NCBI GenBank assembly: GCA_019648995.1
Contig: BLXT01003757.1
Location: 593,253-657,252, forward strand
Length of the DNA: 64,000 bases
Reading direction: 5' to 3'
Source of the DNA: Plakobranchus ocellatus
Lineage: Eukaryota; Mollusca; Gastropoda; Plakobranchidae
The notes under the pieces are model-generated. The model was not told the DNA's origin and ran no database searches. It saw only the letters and a program-made list of their open reading frames with translations. Positions 1 through 13,600 of the stretch are shown here, one piece after another (within the stretch, counting starts at the first letter, position 1; each line of letters starts with the position of its first letter). The translations under genes and the position numbers were made by a program.

Positions 1-1912
1 TGTACCTTTCATTACCTTTTTCAAGTCGATATTTTTTATGACATTTACAAGTGACTTATGAATGAATTGCTCTGGTTGTTTCAACACATATATATTCAAC
101 ATTGTTTCCTCTTATGGAGGCTGGCTACAAAAAAGGCAACCAGTCTGCTTTTTTGTGTTGCCCACCAAAGGAAATTTTCTGTAACACCTTGATGAAACAC
201 TCAAGACACAAAGCAGTCTTGTATGGCACTTAAAGGTGCTGGTTGCACTATACAACAGGAAACCTGCCACTGAGAGATTTATTTTAAAAAATCAGTACAT
301 TAGAGAAAAAATAACTACTGTAATCCAAGGTCTATACATCTCAGTCACTGATTCTCAACTTAACTTGTAAACCGGTGCTGGACGATGGGAGCGTCCGATA
401 GTTTGTAAGATTAACGGTACTGGATGCTGCCAGCATCCGATGAATTTGTTCTGTTTAGTTGACTTTTGAATTTTAGAATGATCAAATTATTCCGAAAATC
501 ATTATTTGCCCCAGGACTACTTCCTTTACGTTTTGAAGTACACATCCCATCTGATTGCTTTTTTTTGTGTGAGAAAAAAAACTTATCGGTTTAAGAGTTA
601 ATCTAGAACTAAACTGAGCTAGATTAGATTGCCACCGAAATATCTAGATTCAGAATCTAGGCCCATATCAAAACAAAACTTTATTTATATCTATTAATCA
701 TTCCATTGAAATGTCTGTACCTATTAGCTTAAAAAAAAAAGAAGCAACTATGATCCTTTGATTTTTGTATGTAAAAGTTGCAATGTGGAAACTGATGTTT
801 TTGCCACCATTTCAAATAATTGTCTTCAGGGGAAATTATATTCCACATCGATATATGCACTGCACAGGCTAAAGAGATTAATCAATTTTCATCTCACAGT
901 GTATGCCCTTTTTTGCACTGGGCTCCATTCTCGAGGTCAAGCAGACAATTCCGATATTTCCATAGTTTTTACCATTGCAAACTTATTGAACAGGCAATTT
1001 CTGACTGCATCAATTATTTAAAATACTTCAGAAAAATTCATTTGGACTGATCTCAAGATGAATATTAGATTCATAGTGAAACAGATCACAAAGTAGAGAT
1101 TGCTAGTGAATAAACTCAAAAAAGTCAGTGACACAATAGCATTTCAAGCTCAAGATTTCTTAAAAAGAGGATGTAAAGCTGGTTATCATCTATATGTCCC
1201 AAAACAGGTGCAAGTTAACTGGAAGTTGCATTTGAACATTTTAAGCCATTCAAACAGCCTAGGATTTAAGGTAAAACTTGATATAGCTCTATTGATTCTA
1301 AACTAAGGCATGATGAGGTTTTTACACTTTTGAAAAAAAGTACTTCAAAGATGGTAAAATGAAACTTTTTTTTTTCTGAAAAGCTTTATATGCAACATCC
1401 AACTCATTTAGACATAGGCAATTAAAAAAAAATATCCCAGCTGCCCAAGTTTGTTTTTACCTTCTCACTATTTTGTTAAATATTTGTTTTATATTTCCTA
1501 AAGATTAATTGTGGATGGCTAAAACTGTATTTCCTTTTGTTTTAATATTTTTTCCCAGTTATGATCCTCATTTAATCTAAATCAAAAGGAAATAGAAGTT
1601 TTAGCCCGTCACCAATAATCTTAAGGAAATGCAATACAAATGTTTAAACAAAACAAAATAATGTGAACGTAAGGATTCACTTGGACAGTTGTACGACTCT
1701 CCTGTAGCCTTTTGAGGACAAACAGGGATGTCTCTAACAAAGGTTTATGTAATGTAGATATACAAAAAGCGATGGTCAACACGTTTAACTAGGAAAAATT
1801 AGCAGATGAACTTTTACTGAAAGTCATTTAAGCTAAGCAGCAGAAGCATCTTTCTGCTTGTTGAAACATAATTATTAAGTTCTCACAAAAATAAATACAA
1901 AATCTCTCTCAC
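1..1912. other. EHMT intron sequence (left edge)
   Basis: AT-rich noncoding DNA downstream of exon 1913-2014 on the gene's strand. No further EHMT exon was found here. The only structured item is a pair of hairpin-forming repeats at 373-441. A TCTAGA/TAGATT-rich patch lies at 598-662. Confidence 0.6.
373..441. repeat. Two adjacent hairpin-forming repeats
   Basis: Units at 373-399 and 415-441 share the frame CGGT(G/A)CTGGA...TCCGAT. Each contains its own inverted repeat: GGACG...CGTCC in the first, GGATGCTG...CAGCATCC in the second. Differences between units fall in paired positions (C-G in one, T-A in the other). Confidence 0.6.
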
Positions 1913-4636
1913 CTCTATGTTGACATCTAATCTTTCAGTGCTGAGAATGTACTGAACTATATCAATATGTCCAGATTTTGCAGCATAGTGTAGGCTGGTC
2001 ATACCATCTTCACCCTGGTAATAAGAGAGGTGTAAACATAGGCATGTTAAGAAAAAGAAAAGTTCCTTCACAATTAATCTAGATTTAGACCGTGTGTTTG
2101 CACAAGAGAAACAGTGTGACAAGTTTAAGAAAACTGGAGCAAAAATAGCAATTAATGGATAAATAAAATATCCTCCAATACCTTTAGGAAAACATATATA
2201 TTTATGCAACTGAGAGTTTTTTTTGTACTGACAATCACTGATGACTCTTCCTGACACCTAAGCTGGATGGGTCTTTTTTCTCAACACCCTATTGGGAGCG
2301 ATTTTTTTTTTCAGTATGACCATACCAAATGCAGTCTTGAGATCTGTTGCCAACGATCATCGCTCATTACTTTTTTTCGTGTGGAATTTCAAGAAGTAGA
2401 GAGCGTAGTTTTAGTCTTATTGGGTGATAAAGGGAAATCGCTCTCCATGTGTACCAAACCATATACAATTGCCAGCATTGAAAAAATAAATCCAAGAACA
2501 AGACTTTATGTCTTTGTCTTTTTCACTCACAATTTAGATCTTTGGCTTTATTATCATGTTTTTATTGACTTTCTATCATTTTATTTCTTGTTTCCAAAAA
2601 TTTCCGCAAATTCATTTTTAAAAAAAGTCATTACATATATTACACTCAATTTTTTGGGGGGCAAATCAAGCATGATTTTAATTTTATTATACTCAATTTT
2701 TGTTAAATTAGAAGAATTATAGAGGGAGTTAGGAATTCTTAATGTACGCTAAAATCCCTTGTTTTTTTATGGTTGTGAAATCTACTATGCCTCAGTTTTC
2801 AGTGAGTTAATTCTAGTTGATGACAGTTTTCTCAATTATGATGGAAAATAATGACAAGAATCTGTATAGCTTGCATTCTTACGCGTGAGAGTGTAGTAAA
2901 GCTAGCCTACCCTGTCCTCCACTTTAGCCCCTGCTTTACACAGGAACTTGACCACATCTAGATTCCCACTCTCTGCAGCACACATCATTGGTGTGCGCAG
3001 GCTCTTATCCTGGGCATGAATCTCTGCTCCAAACTAAGGGGGAAAACATGCATGGTGTGCAAGAGATTATTTCAAAACAAGTAAATGCATAAGGAACAAT
3101 AAAAGAAAAAATGCGTGTCTGGGGGGAGGGGGAGGAAAAAGAGAAGGATAGAGAGAGAGAGAGATGAGGCATAAAAGATCTTGCATGTAATGTTTATATA
3201 TACAAAATTTAAAATTTATTAAAAGGAAAAAAGCGCTCTTTTTGTTTTTATCACTTTACTCTTATAGGCTTCCATGACAAAATCTTCTATTTTAACTCCC
3301 CAACCCTGAGAGTAGAGAGGAAGAGATTTTAGCAGAAGATGACTTTGAAGTCTGCATTTTCCTCTTGATCCTTAAAACAAAACTGATGAAATATTAATTT
3401 TAAATTCTTCTGTAACTATCTTCTATATATTACATGTTTATTTTATAAAGTGAACCAACACTACTCTAGTCCTAGATTGTTGCAGAAATATGAATAGACA
3501 TTTAGTTGCCTGACATCCAATAAAGTATCGTAACTCATTTTTCTCTCAAGTGTGCCCCAAATTGTTCTTTCCTATCCCCAGTCAGGCCACAGGCACAGAA
3601 TGGGTAAGTTACCTGCTGCAACAACAACACAGTGCCTAGACTGCCTGATGTAGCTGCTGCATGTGTCGCTGTCTGCCCTTCCTGGTCCTCATAGCGCTCA
3701 TTAGGATCCATGCCATCAACTGTGAGAGATTGTAACACATGCACACAAAAAATGATTGAATAAATTTAAGAATTCTTAAGCAATGTAATTAAATTTTGTT
3801 TTGAACTTGTGAAAAATGAGCTTTTAAGCCCTGTGCAACATAAGTTGTCTCAGTCCTTTTTACTGCTTTAAGAGCAGACAGAAACAATTTAACATACCTC
3901 AGATATGGTTTTGAGTTGGACGTAATCATTCATTTTTGGTGCAAGAAATAAAAGATGACAGAAGCGTGCAGTAAAATTAAATGCTTCGGAACTAAACAGA
4001 ATCTAAACTTTCCAAACAATGAAACATGCATTTATTGTATAAGCGTGCCACTGTCTTGAGACCAGGTTTTATAACATACAAGTTGCAGGAACATTTGAGA
4101 TAAGTACATAGGTTTTCACATCTTTCATTTCCTTCAAACTTTCTCTTTTAATTTTAAATCTATACATGGCACGGACTTAAAAACATCTCATTTATGTTTC
4201 ACATCTGCAAAGCTCTAAGGGTTCAGGGAATCAATCAATTTTAAAATGTCCAAAATGCAACAAATGGCTCCTTTTGATTGGCCTAAACATATTTTGTAAC
4301 AACCAAGATTTTTCACAATGCTATATTCCATCTTTTTAGTACAGGGTCTGAAGTGTTTGCACCAATTCCAAAAGTAGCTGTTGCACTTCTACTTTACAAA
4401 ATACTATGAGGGAATTGGTGACAAAGAGCATAAATGAACCTTAATCTTTTCGCCCAACTTTTTCATTACTAATTTGAATTTATACTACATAGAAGTACAA
4501 AAAGAATAAATGAATCATTTGATAAATAAATAAATAAAAGTAATAAAACTCACTTAGTAAGTAGAATACTTTTTCCACATCTCCTTCAGAGGCTGGTGTA
4601 TAAAGATCTTTAGCCAAAGTCCGGTACTTCTTCGGC
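1913..4636 (-). CDS. EHMT: EHMT exons 4554-4636, 3613-3719, 2911-3033, 1913-2014: start of ankyrin-repeat domain
   Basis: Exon 4554-4636 encodes the lead-in helix (KKYRTLAKDLYTPASEGDV), matching the KKLRFHPRQLYLS stretch before the human ankyrins. Exon 3613-3719 starts in phase 1 and gives IDGMDPNERYED then THAAATSGSLGTVLLL. Exon 2911-3033 gives FGAEIHAQDKSLRTPMM then CAAESGNLDVVKFL. Exon 1913-2014 gives EDGMTSLHYAAKSGHIDIV then STERLDVNIE. The TPxxxAAxxGxxxxVxxLL pattern is plain, one repeat per exon. In the family this domain binds mono- and dimethylated H3K9. The aromatic-cage repeats come later and are not in the window. The reading is open across all four exons with no missing repeat. 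Confidence 0.95.
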
Positions 4637-7600
4637 CTGTAATAAATATAAGATATTCATTTGATTCATCATCTTCAATAAAAAAGAATTTTACTGGTTT
4701 TTTCAAAGAAAAAATGCAGGCCTAGAGTTCAAACATAGACAAGGTGGAATGTTACAATAACAAAATTGTCTTATTTAACTCAAATTTATCATCTAACTCT
4801 ATAAGCCAAGCATGTTTGTCACAAATCCTAGGAAGTACCAAGTGATCTTCAACTTTTTGGCCTTTCAAGCCAGGTGACCTCAAACCAGCCATACACAGGT
4901 TTCTGCAGATTTTCACTAGTTTCCCTGAGCCCTACCCCATACCAAAACTTTCTCTTCTCAGATTCTTTAGAAAAACAAGAAAATGCACACATGCCAAACT
5001 AAACACACAAGACCCTTCTCGTGCTTTAACATCTGAAAGCCAGGATGACCATCAGAAGGATTCTTCTGCTGTTTCTCTTAAGCAGACATTTTTTAATTGA
5101 ATAAGTCTAGGATATAACACAAAATACCATTTTATGAAAGCACTCATACATCCTCAACCTGCACCTTTGGAATCACACAAGCAGACATTCAGTCCAATGC
5201 TGCCTCTGTAACCATAGAACTAGAAAGTGCTTCAGCTTCTTGTTCCTCATGTGATGATGGATAAGAACTTTTGAATGAAGAAAATAATAATGCCAACACA
5301 ACTTTTTTATCACAAGCATATTGAAAAATAATGGGGTTTTTTTCAGTTGCCTCCATGACAAGAACTTTTTATAATAAGTGCTGATAGCTTGCAACACCAC
5401 GATACCAACACTGTTAATTTCATGTTGTTATGCCATGACACCATACCTAGAGTCAGATGCTGCATATGGCACTCTAATCTCAAAATTTGGTTTTTGTTTG
5501 TAGTTATTTTTTTAACACTTTAACAAAAACCTTCAAAAACTTTTATTTTGGAACAATATTGACATAGTTCAATTGGCTTCACAACTAAAGGCAGATAGAT
5601 GTAGACAACTCAAGCCAATTTATAGAATGTGACTGGTTTGGACTGGCCTCTAAACATATGAGGTAGCTTTTTGCTCCTTTCAAGAAATTTTGATCCACTC
5701 CTGTTTCACTCTGCTGCTCATATCACTTGTTGCAAAGTGGGGAAAGGTGGAATTTTCAAATTAAAAACGACAAAACCAGTCCAAACAAAAGCTCTGAGTA
5801 TGCACTTTGAACTCAATTTATAGGAATATCGATAACTAACAATCATACACAGTTTTGTGGTTAAGAATAATTGTTTTTAAGATACTTGCAATGATTTCCA
5901 GAAAAATGCTGTGAAAATGAGGATTAAAATCATCAAAATAGATGACTTCTGATTAAGCTCTTGAACTAAGTAACCAAATGAAAAAAAAATCTTTAAGTAC
6001 CTGACAGCAATGATCAATTAACAACAAACATTTAAGGTTACAACTGATTTTTTTTGTTTTTTTTTAATTTGTCCTGGAATTTTATTTTGAACACATTAAA
6101 CTTGTCTCACTGTAGCCTCAATTTTACAGATTAATATTATCTAAAATTTATTTACATCAAATTTCAAAACTATCTTACTTTAAAAGAGGCAAGGCAAATT
6201 TGAGTCACTTCTTTTTTTTTTTCAAGAATAATAGTTGTGAAACAGTTTTATTGAAGTCAGCCAAGGTGCAATCCCTCAAATGCTAAATGAACATTGGATT
6301 TACTGAAAATCTTGTCCAACCTTTGAAGCTTACCTTAAATTAGATCTACATAGAAAAACTAAAATTTATCATTAATTTCATTCGACTGTGCAAATAAACT
6401 TTTTAAAAAATGTATTACAACATAAATATAACTGTTTTAAATTGTAAATTTTGAAAACAGAAATTGGAATCTTGTTTTATCTTGTTTTATAGGGGGATAA
6501 AAATATATTTCTTCCATTTTACTTTGTTCCCAGATGTCCCTTTGTTTTTATGAAGACCACTTAAATGTTCATCAAAAGTAAAAAGTAAACTGGATCCCAT
6601 GCTTGGTCCAAGCATCAGGGAACCAGGAGTAGGGTCCTAATTGTTCTTGGCATATGGCTTTGAGGTAGTTTGCCATTGCTTTCCTCATTGCCTTTACTTT
6701 CGCCGGATCTTAATCTTAAGAGATCTAGCTACCCATTTAGTGCTGGGTAGACACAGAGGAGCAATGAAAAACCTACTTGGCCCGGACTGGGATTCGAACC
6801 ACGGATCTCTTACTTGGTAGCCAACAGCCTACCAGATGAGCTACTGCTCCCTCTTGGGCATTATTAAATATGTTGATTTTCCAAGCAGTGTAAAATAACA
6901 TATCATTTGAACAAGAATGCCATGAATTTTGGCACTTTACCAGCCATTTTTTATTACCTGACCTTCACTTGTTGGACAGTAATGTTTACATCTAGTCTTT
7001 ATCAGATCTAGTCCAATGCATGGATAAAGATTAAGTAATAGAACTTCATTTGAAAAGCACTCTAAGCGTTATAATTTTCCCTCTTTGCTTGATGTTACAA
7101 TATGTTCCCTTTAATAAAGTAATGAGTTACATTGAATTCTCTGAGGTTTTTTCTTTTTTCTGTCCAGGGATAACTATTGAAATGAAAAGTAAATGTGGTG
7201 AATGTGTTTATAATTTCCATAGGTTAATTAACTCTTTAACAGCCAGCAAAGTGAATATTGCTTTTTCTTTGTTTGTCCTGTACATTATAAAGGGTCTAAT
7301 TACGGCTTTTTTATATATATAAAAAAAAAGGGGCCCTTAGGTCTTTATGATGAAAACTTTTAAAGTTTCTATATAGATCATGTCATAAAGCTTATACATT
7401 ATAACATTTTATTTACTTCAAGTCGTATCTATCTGTTACGATTAATCCATAAATTAAGTTTTAAACTTTTATGAATCTGTGATTTATTTCAGCACCCTCA
7501 TTTTGCTACAAGTCATATGTTCAAATTTTGTAGATATGTTGAAACCACCCACCTGTCTTCTATTGCACATTTACATAATTTGCTTAAAGTGTGTTGGTCT

Positions 7601-10600
7601 GGTCCAAGGGGAATTGCACCTGAAAAAAAAATTGATAAGTAAAGAAAAAAGACAACAGGAGAATCATTTACTTATCCACTCAATATAAAAAATTTATGGC
7701 TGCATCTAGTATGCTCATGTTTTGGGGGGTGGGGGAAGGAATGCTACCTGAGAGCTTCAAAAGTGTTTGCTTTGAAATGCCTCGAGATTTTCAAAATGAT
7801 TGTACACAACCTTTAAAAAAAAAATTGGAAAAAAAAAACCAAACAAAAAGCGCCTATATGAAAAAATGTGCTGGCAAGAAATTGAAAATCAAACTAAAAT
7901 CTTCCATTTTTGCATCAATGTGCAACAGTCAAAAATTAAGTTCTTGTAATTACAAAAAACTTTGAGACAATTTAAAAGAGTAATGATACCCAAACCACCC
8001 TGCAAAGCTAATATCAGTAGGTCAGTATTCATTTATAGCTCTATGCTTGCTTACTCAAACAAGTCTTTACGATATCTTTTAAGAAAAAAAAAGGTAGGAA
8101 ACTTGAACTTACTGATATCAATTACTTTGTCGTTTGATAAAGTAATAGTTTCTGCAGCATTATTTGTGGATTTGTTTTTCTTTGCTCCTCTGCCACCAAT
8201 TCGGGCAGTCCGCCTCCTGCAAAATAAAAATTCAGATATAGTTATACAATGGGCATGAATGTAGTGAAAACCCTGGTTCAGCCTGAATCAATTAAAAGCA
8301 CTATTCTCAAATACATTTATTTCTTTTTCAACTAAAATTTTGCCATAAGAATTTTTTGCGACTAGTTTTTAATTACTCAGATAATATAGTCAATCCTTCA
8401 GTCTATCCATATCACCTCACACAATGGGAAAACTGGACCATGAATGGTCACTGGCCAGTGATTTCTAGGTATGCAGCTTTGCACAAATAAAAAGGTGTAT
8501 GCACACACTGTGACTGGGAAGAAACAAACATACCAACAACTGCAAGGGTAAATATTAGTATAAGCCATAGACACAATCGAAAAACATCCGATACTGTTAA
8601 AAAAATGAATCGCATCAACACAGGGCACGGCGTCGCATCAGCGATTCTTTAGCTTTAGACACCCTAGGCCGCGTGGGGCCGAGGTGAACCCTAAGTAGGC
8701 CACCGGGTCGGGGTCACGCCCCTAGGTCAGGCCGAGGCCAAGAAGAATTGCTTCAGTGTAATTGATAGCACAAATTTAATTTTGTCTGGGACAGTTATGT
8801 TTAAAAATTAATATTTGAAAACAACAACAGATGAATGTCAATATACAAAACCAGTCATGTGAGAAAAAAAAATAACTGATAGCTGTTCAATCAAATTAGT
8901 TACGTGCATTTTAATATGACGCTTTTAGGACATGAAAATTTAATTACTTAATATAATTGTAATGACCACAGATAAAAAACTGCCGTGACGATTTGAAAAA
9001 GAAAAGGTGCAAATGAAAGCTGAAGGTAATGTGCGTAAACTCACGTAAAAATTACATCCTGCGCAGCAGAAATTCGCTAGTAATCCAAGATCAAATCCGT
9101 CAACCGACATTTATTATTATGAGATTCGATAGCAAAGCACAATGAAGAATTAACTTATGAATAAATAGCATTTTTTTTTCTTTAAATAGGGATAAGCTGA
9201 AGTAGAGATGAATCACACTTAGAATTATCTCAGCGTAGGAAGAAAATCATGAGAAATAAATATTATATTGAAAATAAATCACATTCCTTCTACATCTTTT
9301 CACTCTTTGTACATAACTGAGAGAATATGTTCAACAAATGATTCGGTAGAATATGGCGAAGTTTTTGTTCTCTGTTTACAATCCCACTTGCTCTAATTTT
9401 TCTAAATATGTTATTGTTGGATGTGCGTTTCTGTCCCTCGCTCCCCAAGCAAGCTCAGTCCAAACGAGTAGTCTGAAATGTGCATAATGCAATGACTTTC
9501 TAATATTTGTTGTTTAGGTATTGTTTTGCCAGGGTACAGTCTTTTGTATGTGGTCATGTAATTATTGATGAGTGTCTGGATTGCAGGGACTCACTGTTCT
9601 TGCTAAACTGTGTGCATGTCACAAGTTTCAAATAATGTTTCTTTTGACGTTTGGTTGACAATAATCGTCCGCAAGTGCGGCATACTTCGTTAGTAAATTT
9701 AAGGTGCAAAGTGTTTGTATGCTCCATAATTTTTACTGTAACAAAAATTTGAAAACCTGTGTCCGGGGAAAAAAATTAATATAAAATTGAGAACGGTTGC
9801 GCGGGATATAAAATTTATGTGACTGAAAAAAGGAAATTTAAAAGAGTATAAAAGAAAGAAAAATTGTATGCCCACAGCCAGAATTTTGTAATCCTTAATT
9901 AATTATCACTATTCATGACCCATAATGAGACGCACAGTGGATTTACACAGGTATCTAAATAAGCTTATTAGAAGTACACTGTAAATATTAATCGCGTCGA
10001 ATTTTCGCTCAATGACAAGAAGAGATGTTGAAGAATCCAATGGTGTAAGAAAACTAGGGATAGGATTGGAAGGAATACGGTTTAAAAGGTACAAATAAGT
10101 CAGTTTTTGCCGATTTTTACTGATTGCCGCATCAGTTACTGCATGCACCTGTTCACCCCGTTTGTCTAGGCAGAGGGCTAGACTTGACAGTGATTTATGA
10201 GCCTGACACGCCCACCGGTCCGGGTAGCGCAGAGCTTCGGCTGTCCGAACTAAAATACCAGTTTGAAGGGAAAATTCGACGCCGTGAGGGGTACAGGGCT
10301 GGTAAGTTCTAGGCTAGACCTATAGAGTTTATTGAAATCTTTTATGCTCGTCACAGCATAATTTATGATTTTGTGGTTAAAAATGCTCAACAGCAGAGCA
10401 AGTTATCGTAACTACAATTTCCGGATGGTAGATGTGTTTTTGAGACCGGTATTTTGAGATTAGTTGATAAAACCTTATTGCATTTTTTTTCACCTCTCAG
10501 AAACGACAAAAGTATGGTAAAGGAAAAAAGCATACTTACGTTGATATCTCTCTCTTGGGAGCACTGCGAGATTGTACAATGATTTCTGCTGCCACATCAT

Positions 10601-13600
10601 TTGACCCTTGTTCCATCTTGAGCTCCACCTGACTCTGACTACACTCCTCACCACAATGAGGACACAAGTTCTTGCCACCTCGATAGAAAACACACTGCTT
10701 GTGGAAGGTGTGCACAGATTGCTTGCCGTCCCTGCGACATTGCTGAAATGTGCCCTAATTTTAAAAAGAATGAGAGGTTATGAAGAAAATTGACTGGTAG
10801 GTTTCACTTTTTCCAGCACAAAAGAGCTACTCCAACTTATCAATCAAACAAGTTACTGGAACGCAAGAAACAAACTTGTTTTTTCATAAAAATTTTCTGA
10901 GAATACAAGAAATGTTGTAACGTTTAAGTAGAGGATTACAAGAAGTAGGCAAACTTGTTTCTGGTTTTTATCATTTCACACATAGGAAATCAACTTCAAT
11001 GCTTTCAAACTTTATATCACAGAGCACTAGAAAACCACAACATTGTGATTATATTTTTCACAGAATGTACAAGTTAACAAAATCTTTTATTTCAAGTAAA
11101 TTTCTCATTCATCAAAACTAAGATCAGTATAGTATAACAGAGAATAAAATTAGCAGTAACCAATTTGGATTCAGTTTGAACAATTATGATCATAACACCA
11201 GTGTGACACCTGTCAATTGGGTCTCTACAAAGCTGGCATTGAAACTCTTGTAAAAAATAGTGCCATATATGCATGATGTTGCTAATAAGAAAGAGAAGAA
11301 GAAGAGGAATATATTATTAATATTATTTATTATTATTGTCATGAACAGGGTGGCAATCCTCAGGTAATGACACAAGACGTCCCAAAAAGGAATTAAACCA
11401 CAAGACTTGGGATTTTGATACCTGCAAAATTATATTTTATTTTTGTGGTTGTTCCGAAAGCCAGGATATGGCACAATATATTGAAATGGCAACAGCAGAA
11501 AAAAAAAAAAAGACTTTTCTGAAACATTTCGTTATTGCACACAAGGCATACCAGACATGCCTACCCTTAAAAATTTTTTTGAGGAATATCAAGGGCAAAA
11601 ATGCGGAACATTATATAAAAATGCGGAACAAACCTGAATATGACGGGAACTGACGCTGATTAAACAAACAAAAAAAAAAAACCCACTCAATTTAACTAAG
11701 TGCCAATTATTCACAGAGGTGTATCTTTAGGACGGGGGAGAGTGTAGAGGATATCAGTTCCTGTCTAAATCGGCACAAACACTATCACAGAGGTGTACTT
11801 TTAGGACGGGGGAGAGTGTAGAGGATATCAGTTCCTGTCTAAATCGGCACAAACACTAAGCCAACTGCTTAACATTTAGCCTCCGTGCTTACATTCAAAT
11901 CTGTTTACATTAATGTTGAGCAAATCAGCCCTAGACTAACGACATTATGAAAAGAAAATTTATCCTTAAAATTTTCATTCTACTTGTACTGCAAAGACTT
12001 GTTTAACTTTGGGTAACTTATTTCAATGTTACCATTGGATTCAATTTTATTAACTTTTCTCAAATAGAAAATTCCATTAAACATTTGAATCCTTTTCTAT
12101 CCCTAAGATGCGGATTGCCTCGATGCATTCTATTCTTTTCGAATACAGTACAATGCTGTTGTCTTTTGCGGATTGGAGCTTCTATATGTAGACCAATTTC
12201 TTTTTGGTCATTTTGAAGAGACGTAGACTTATCCAAGATACGCATATCTGATTGTATTATATTAAAATCTAAATCTATGGATAGTTCATAGTATTATCAT
12301 AGGACTGGCAATGGCAAGAGCCTGGCATCAATCAGACAGGTTCGCACCGAGCCTAAGTTCAATGCTGTGTTTATAACTTCTCTAGATATAAGACTGCGCG
12401 TGTAGTAGTCTTAAAGTCTAGATAATTAAGTCCGACCAAACCATTGACCTACAATAGTACAGTTGACAGATTTAAAACGGGAAAAATTACCCCCAAAATT
12501 TTTATCTCTTTAAAAATTGCAATTCTGCCGCGATGATTTTCATAAACAGAGGTCGCTGATTTCAAATTTGCCGTCAGAATTTTCGTATTTGCTTTCCTCG
12601 CAAAGATATGTCTGTTGAAAAAAAAACCCTAGTCCAGGTGAGTGACATCACAGTGTGAATGACCGATCATCAACGCGGCAACAGTCAGTGATGGGACTGT
12701 TGGTAGGCCTAACAATGATGTTCGTCTATAGATGTACTGCATCCATAGGTTTGCCCCAAACCACCCCAACCCCTCCTCAGTCTGCAAGGTGCATGCTGGG
12801 TGTTATGAAAAAAGGTGTAGCAAAGAGCGCCATGCATTTTATAAGTTTGAAATGTTTGTCCCAGTGTTAATGCCGTTATTTTTTTTTTTCTTTAATTTAA
12901 GTCCTTTAATACTCTCGGTTATTTATGCAGAGATGCGCCGCTAGACATCTAGACTAGGATTATTTCTGTGAGTATGACCAATCACAAATCGGCGAAATTC
13001 CGGATTTTGTGATAAAAATGCGGATTTCTGGAAACGCAGGTCATTTTCTGGTAGAATTCCGGAACGAATCCGGAATTTCCGGAACGGTAGGCATGTCTGG
13101 CATACCCATCACATTTTTTATATATTACTTATATTTTTAAAGAGTTAAAATTGTAAAATACTGATCTACCTGAGACAATGGAGACGATTAAATCTTTCGC
13201 TTTGAGCTTCTTCTCAATCAGTGTTCAGCCCTCAACTGACTAAAATATTTTTCCTCGATTAAAATATGCCTTTGTAAACTACGCCCACAACCAAGCTTAT
13301 TGTTTTCGTAAGATCTACCCGCGGGTGACTTTAGATTTAATTGTTTTTTTAACAAGATAAATACATGGGCTGCATTCGTGATAGAGTGCTTTCAATTTAA
13401 ATATTTTTACTGAGACTAAACTGATCTGGAATACTGATAGTGACAATTATATTAATCGACAGAGCAAAATATTATCATATTACTTAAGTTATTTTCTTTC
13501 TTTAGGAAAGGAAAATAGTATGTTCCTTAGCAGTTTTTTGAAAAAACACGACCCAATCTTTTTTTTTCAAAGAACTGTTTTATGTCAAAGCATACACAAA

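Larger units (their letters stand above)
8217..10539. other. EHMT intron with a GC-rich island and an exon-like block
   Basis: Mostly AT-rich intron. A GC-rich island at about 8625-8745 and an opposite-strand exon-like block at 10174-10301 stand out and are listed separately. Confidence 0.6.
11336..13445 (+). repeat. Dispersed repeat, copy 1, split by a DNA transposon
   Basis: Segments 11336-11551 and 13100-13445 are colinear with 34805-35408 (shared gaacagg(g/a)tggcaat, attttatttttgtgg-type and acaagataaatac(a/g)tg blocks). Between them sits the element 11552-13099. Both copies begin next to an (ATT/TAA)n tract. The family is unknown; I see no coding capacity. Confidence 0.75.

Noticed and set aside
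6780-6850. tRNA gene
   Set aside because: tRNA-like boxes belong to the head of a SINE; no full cloverleaf, and the same head recurs at 56112 with the SINE body.
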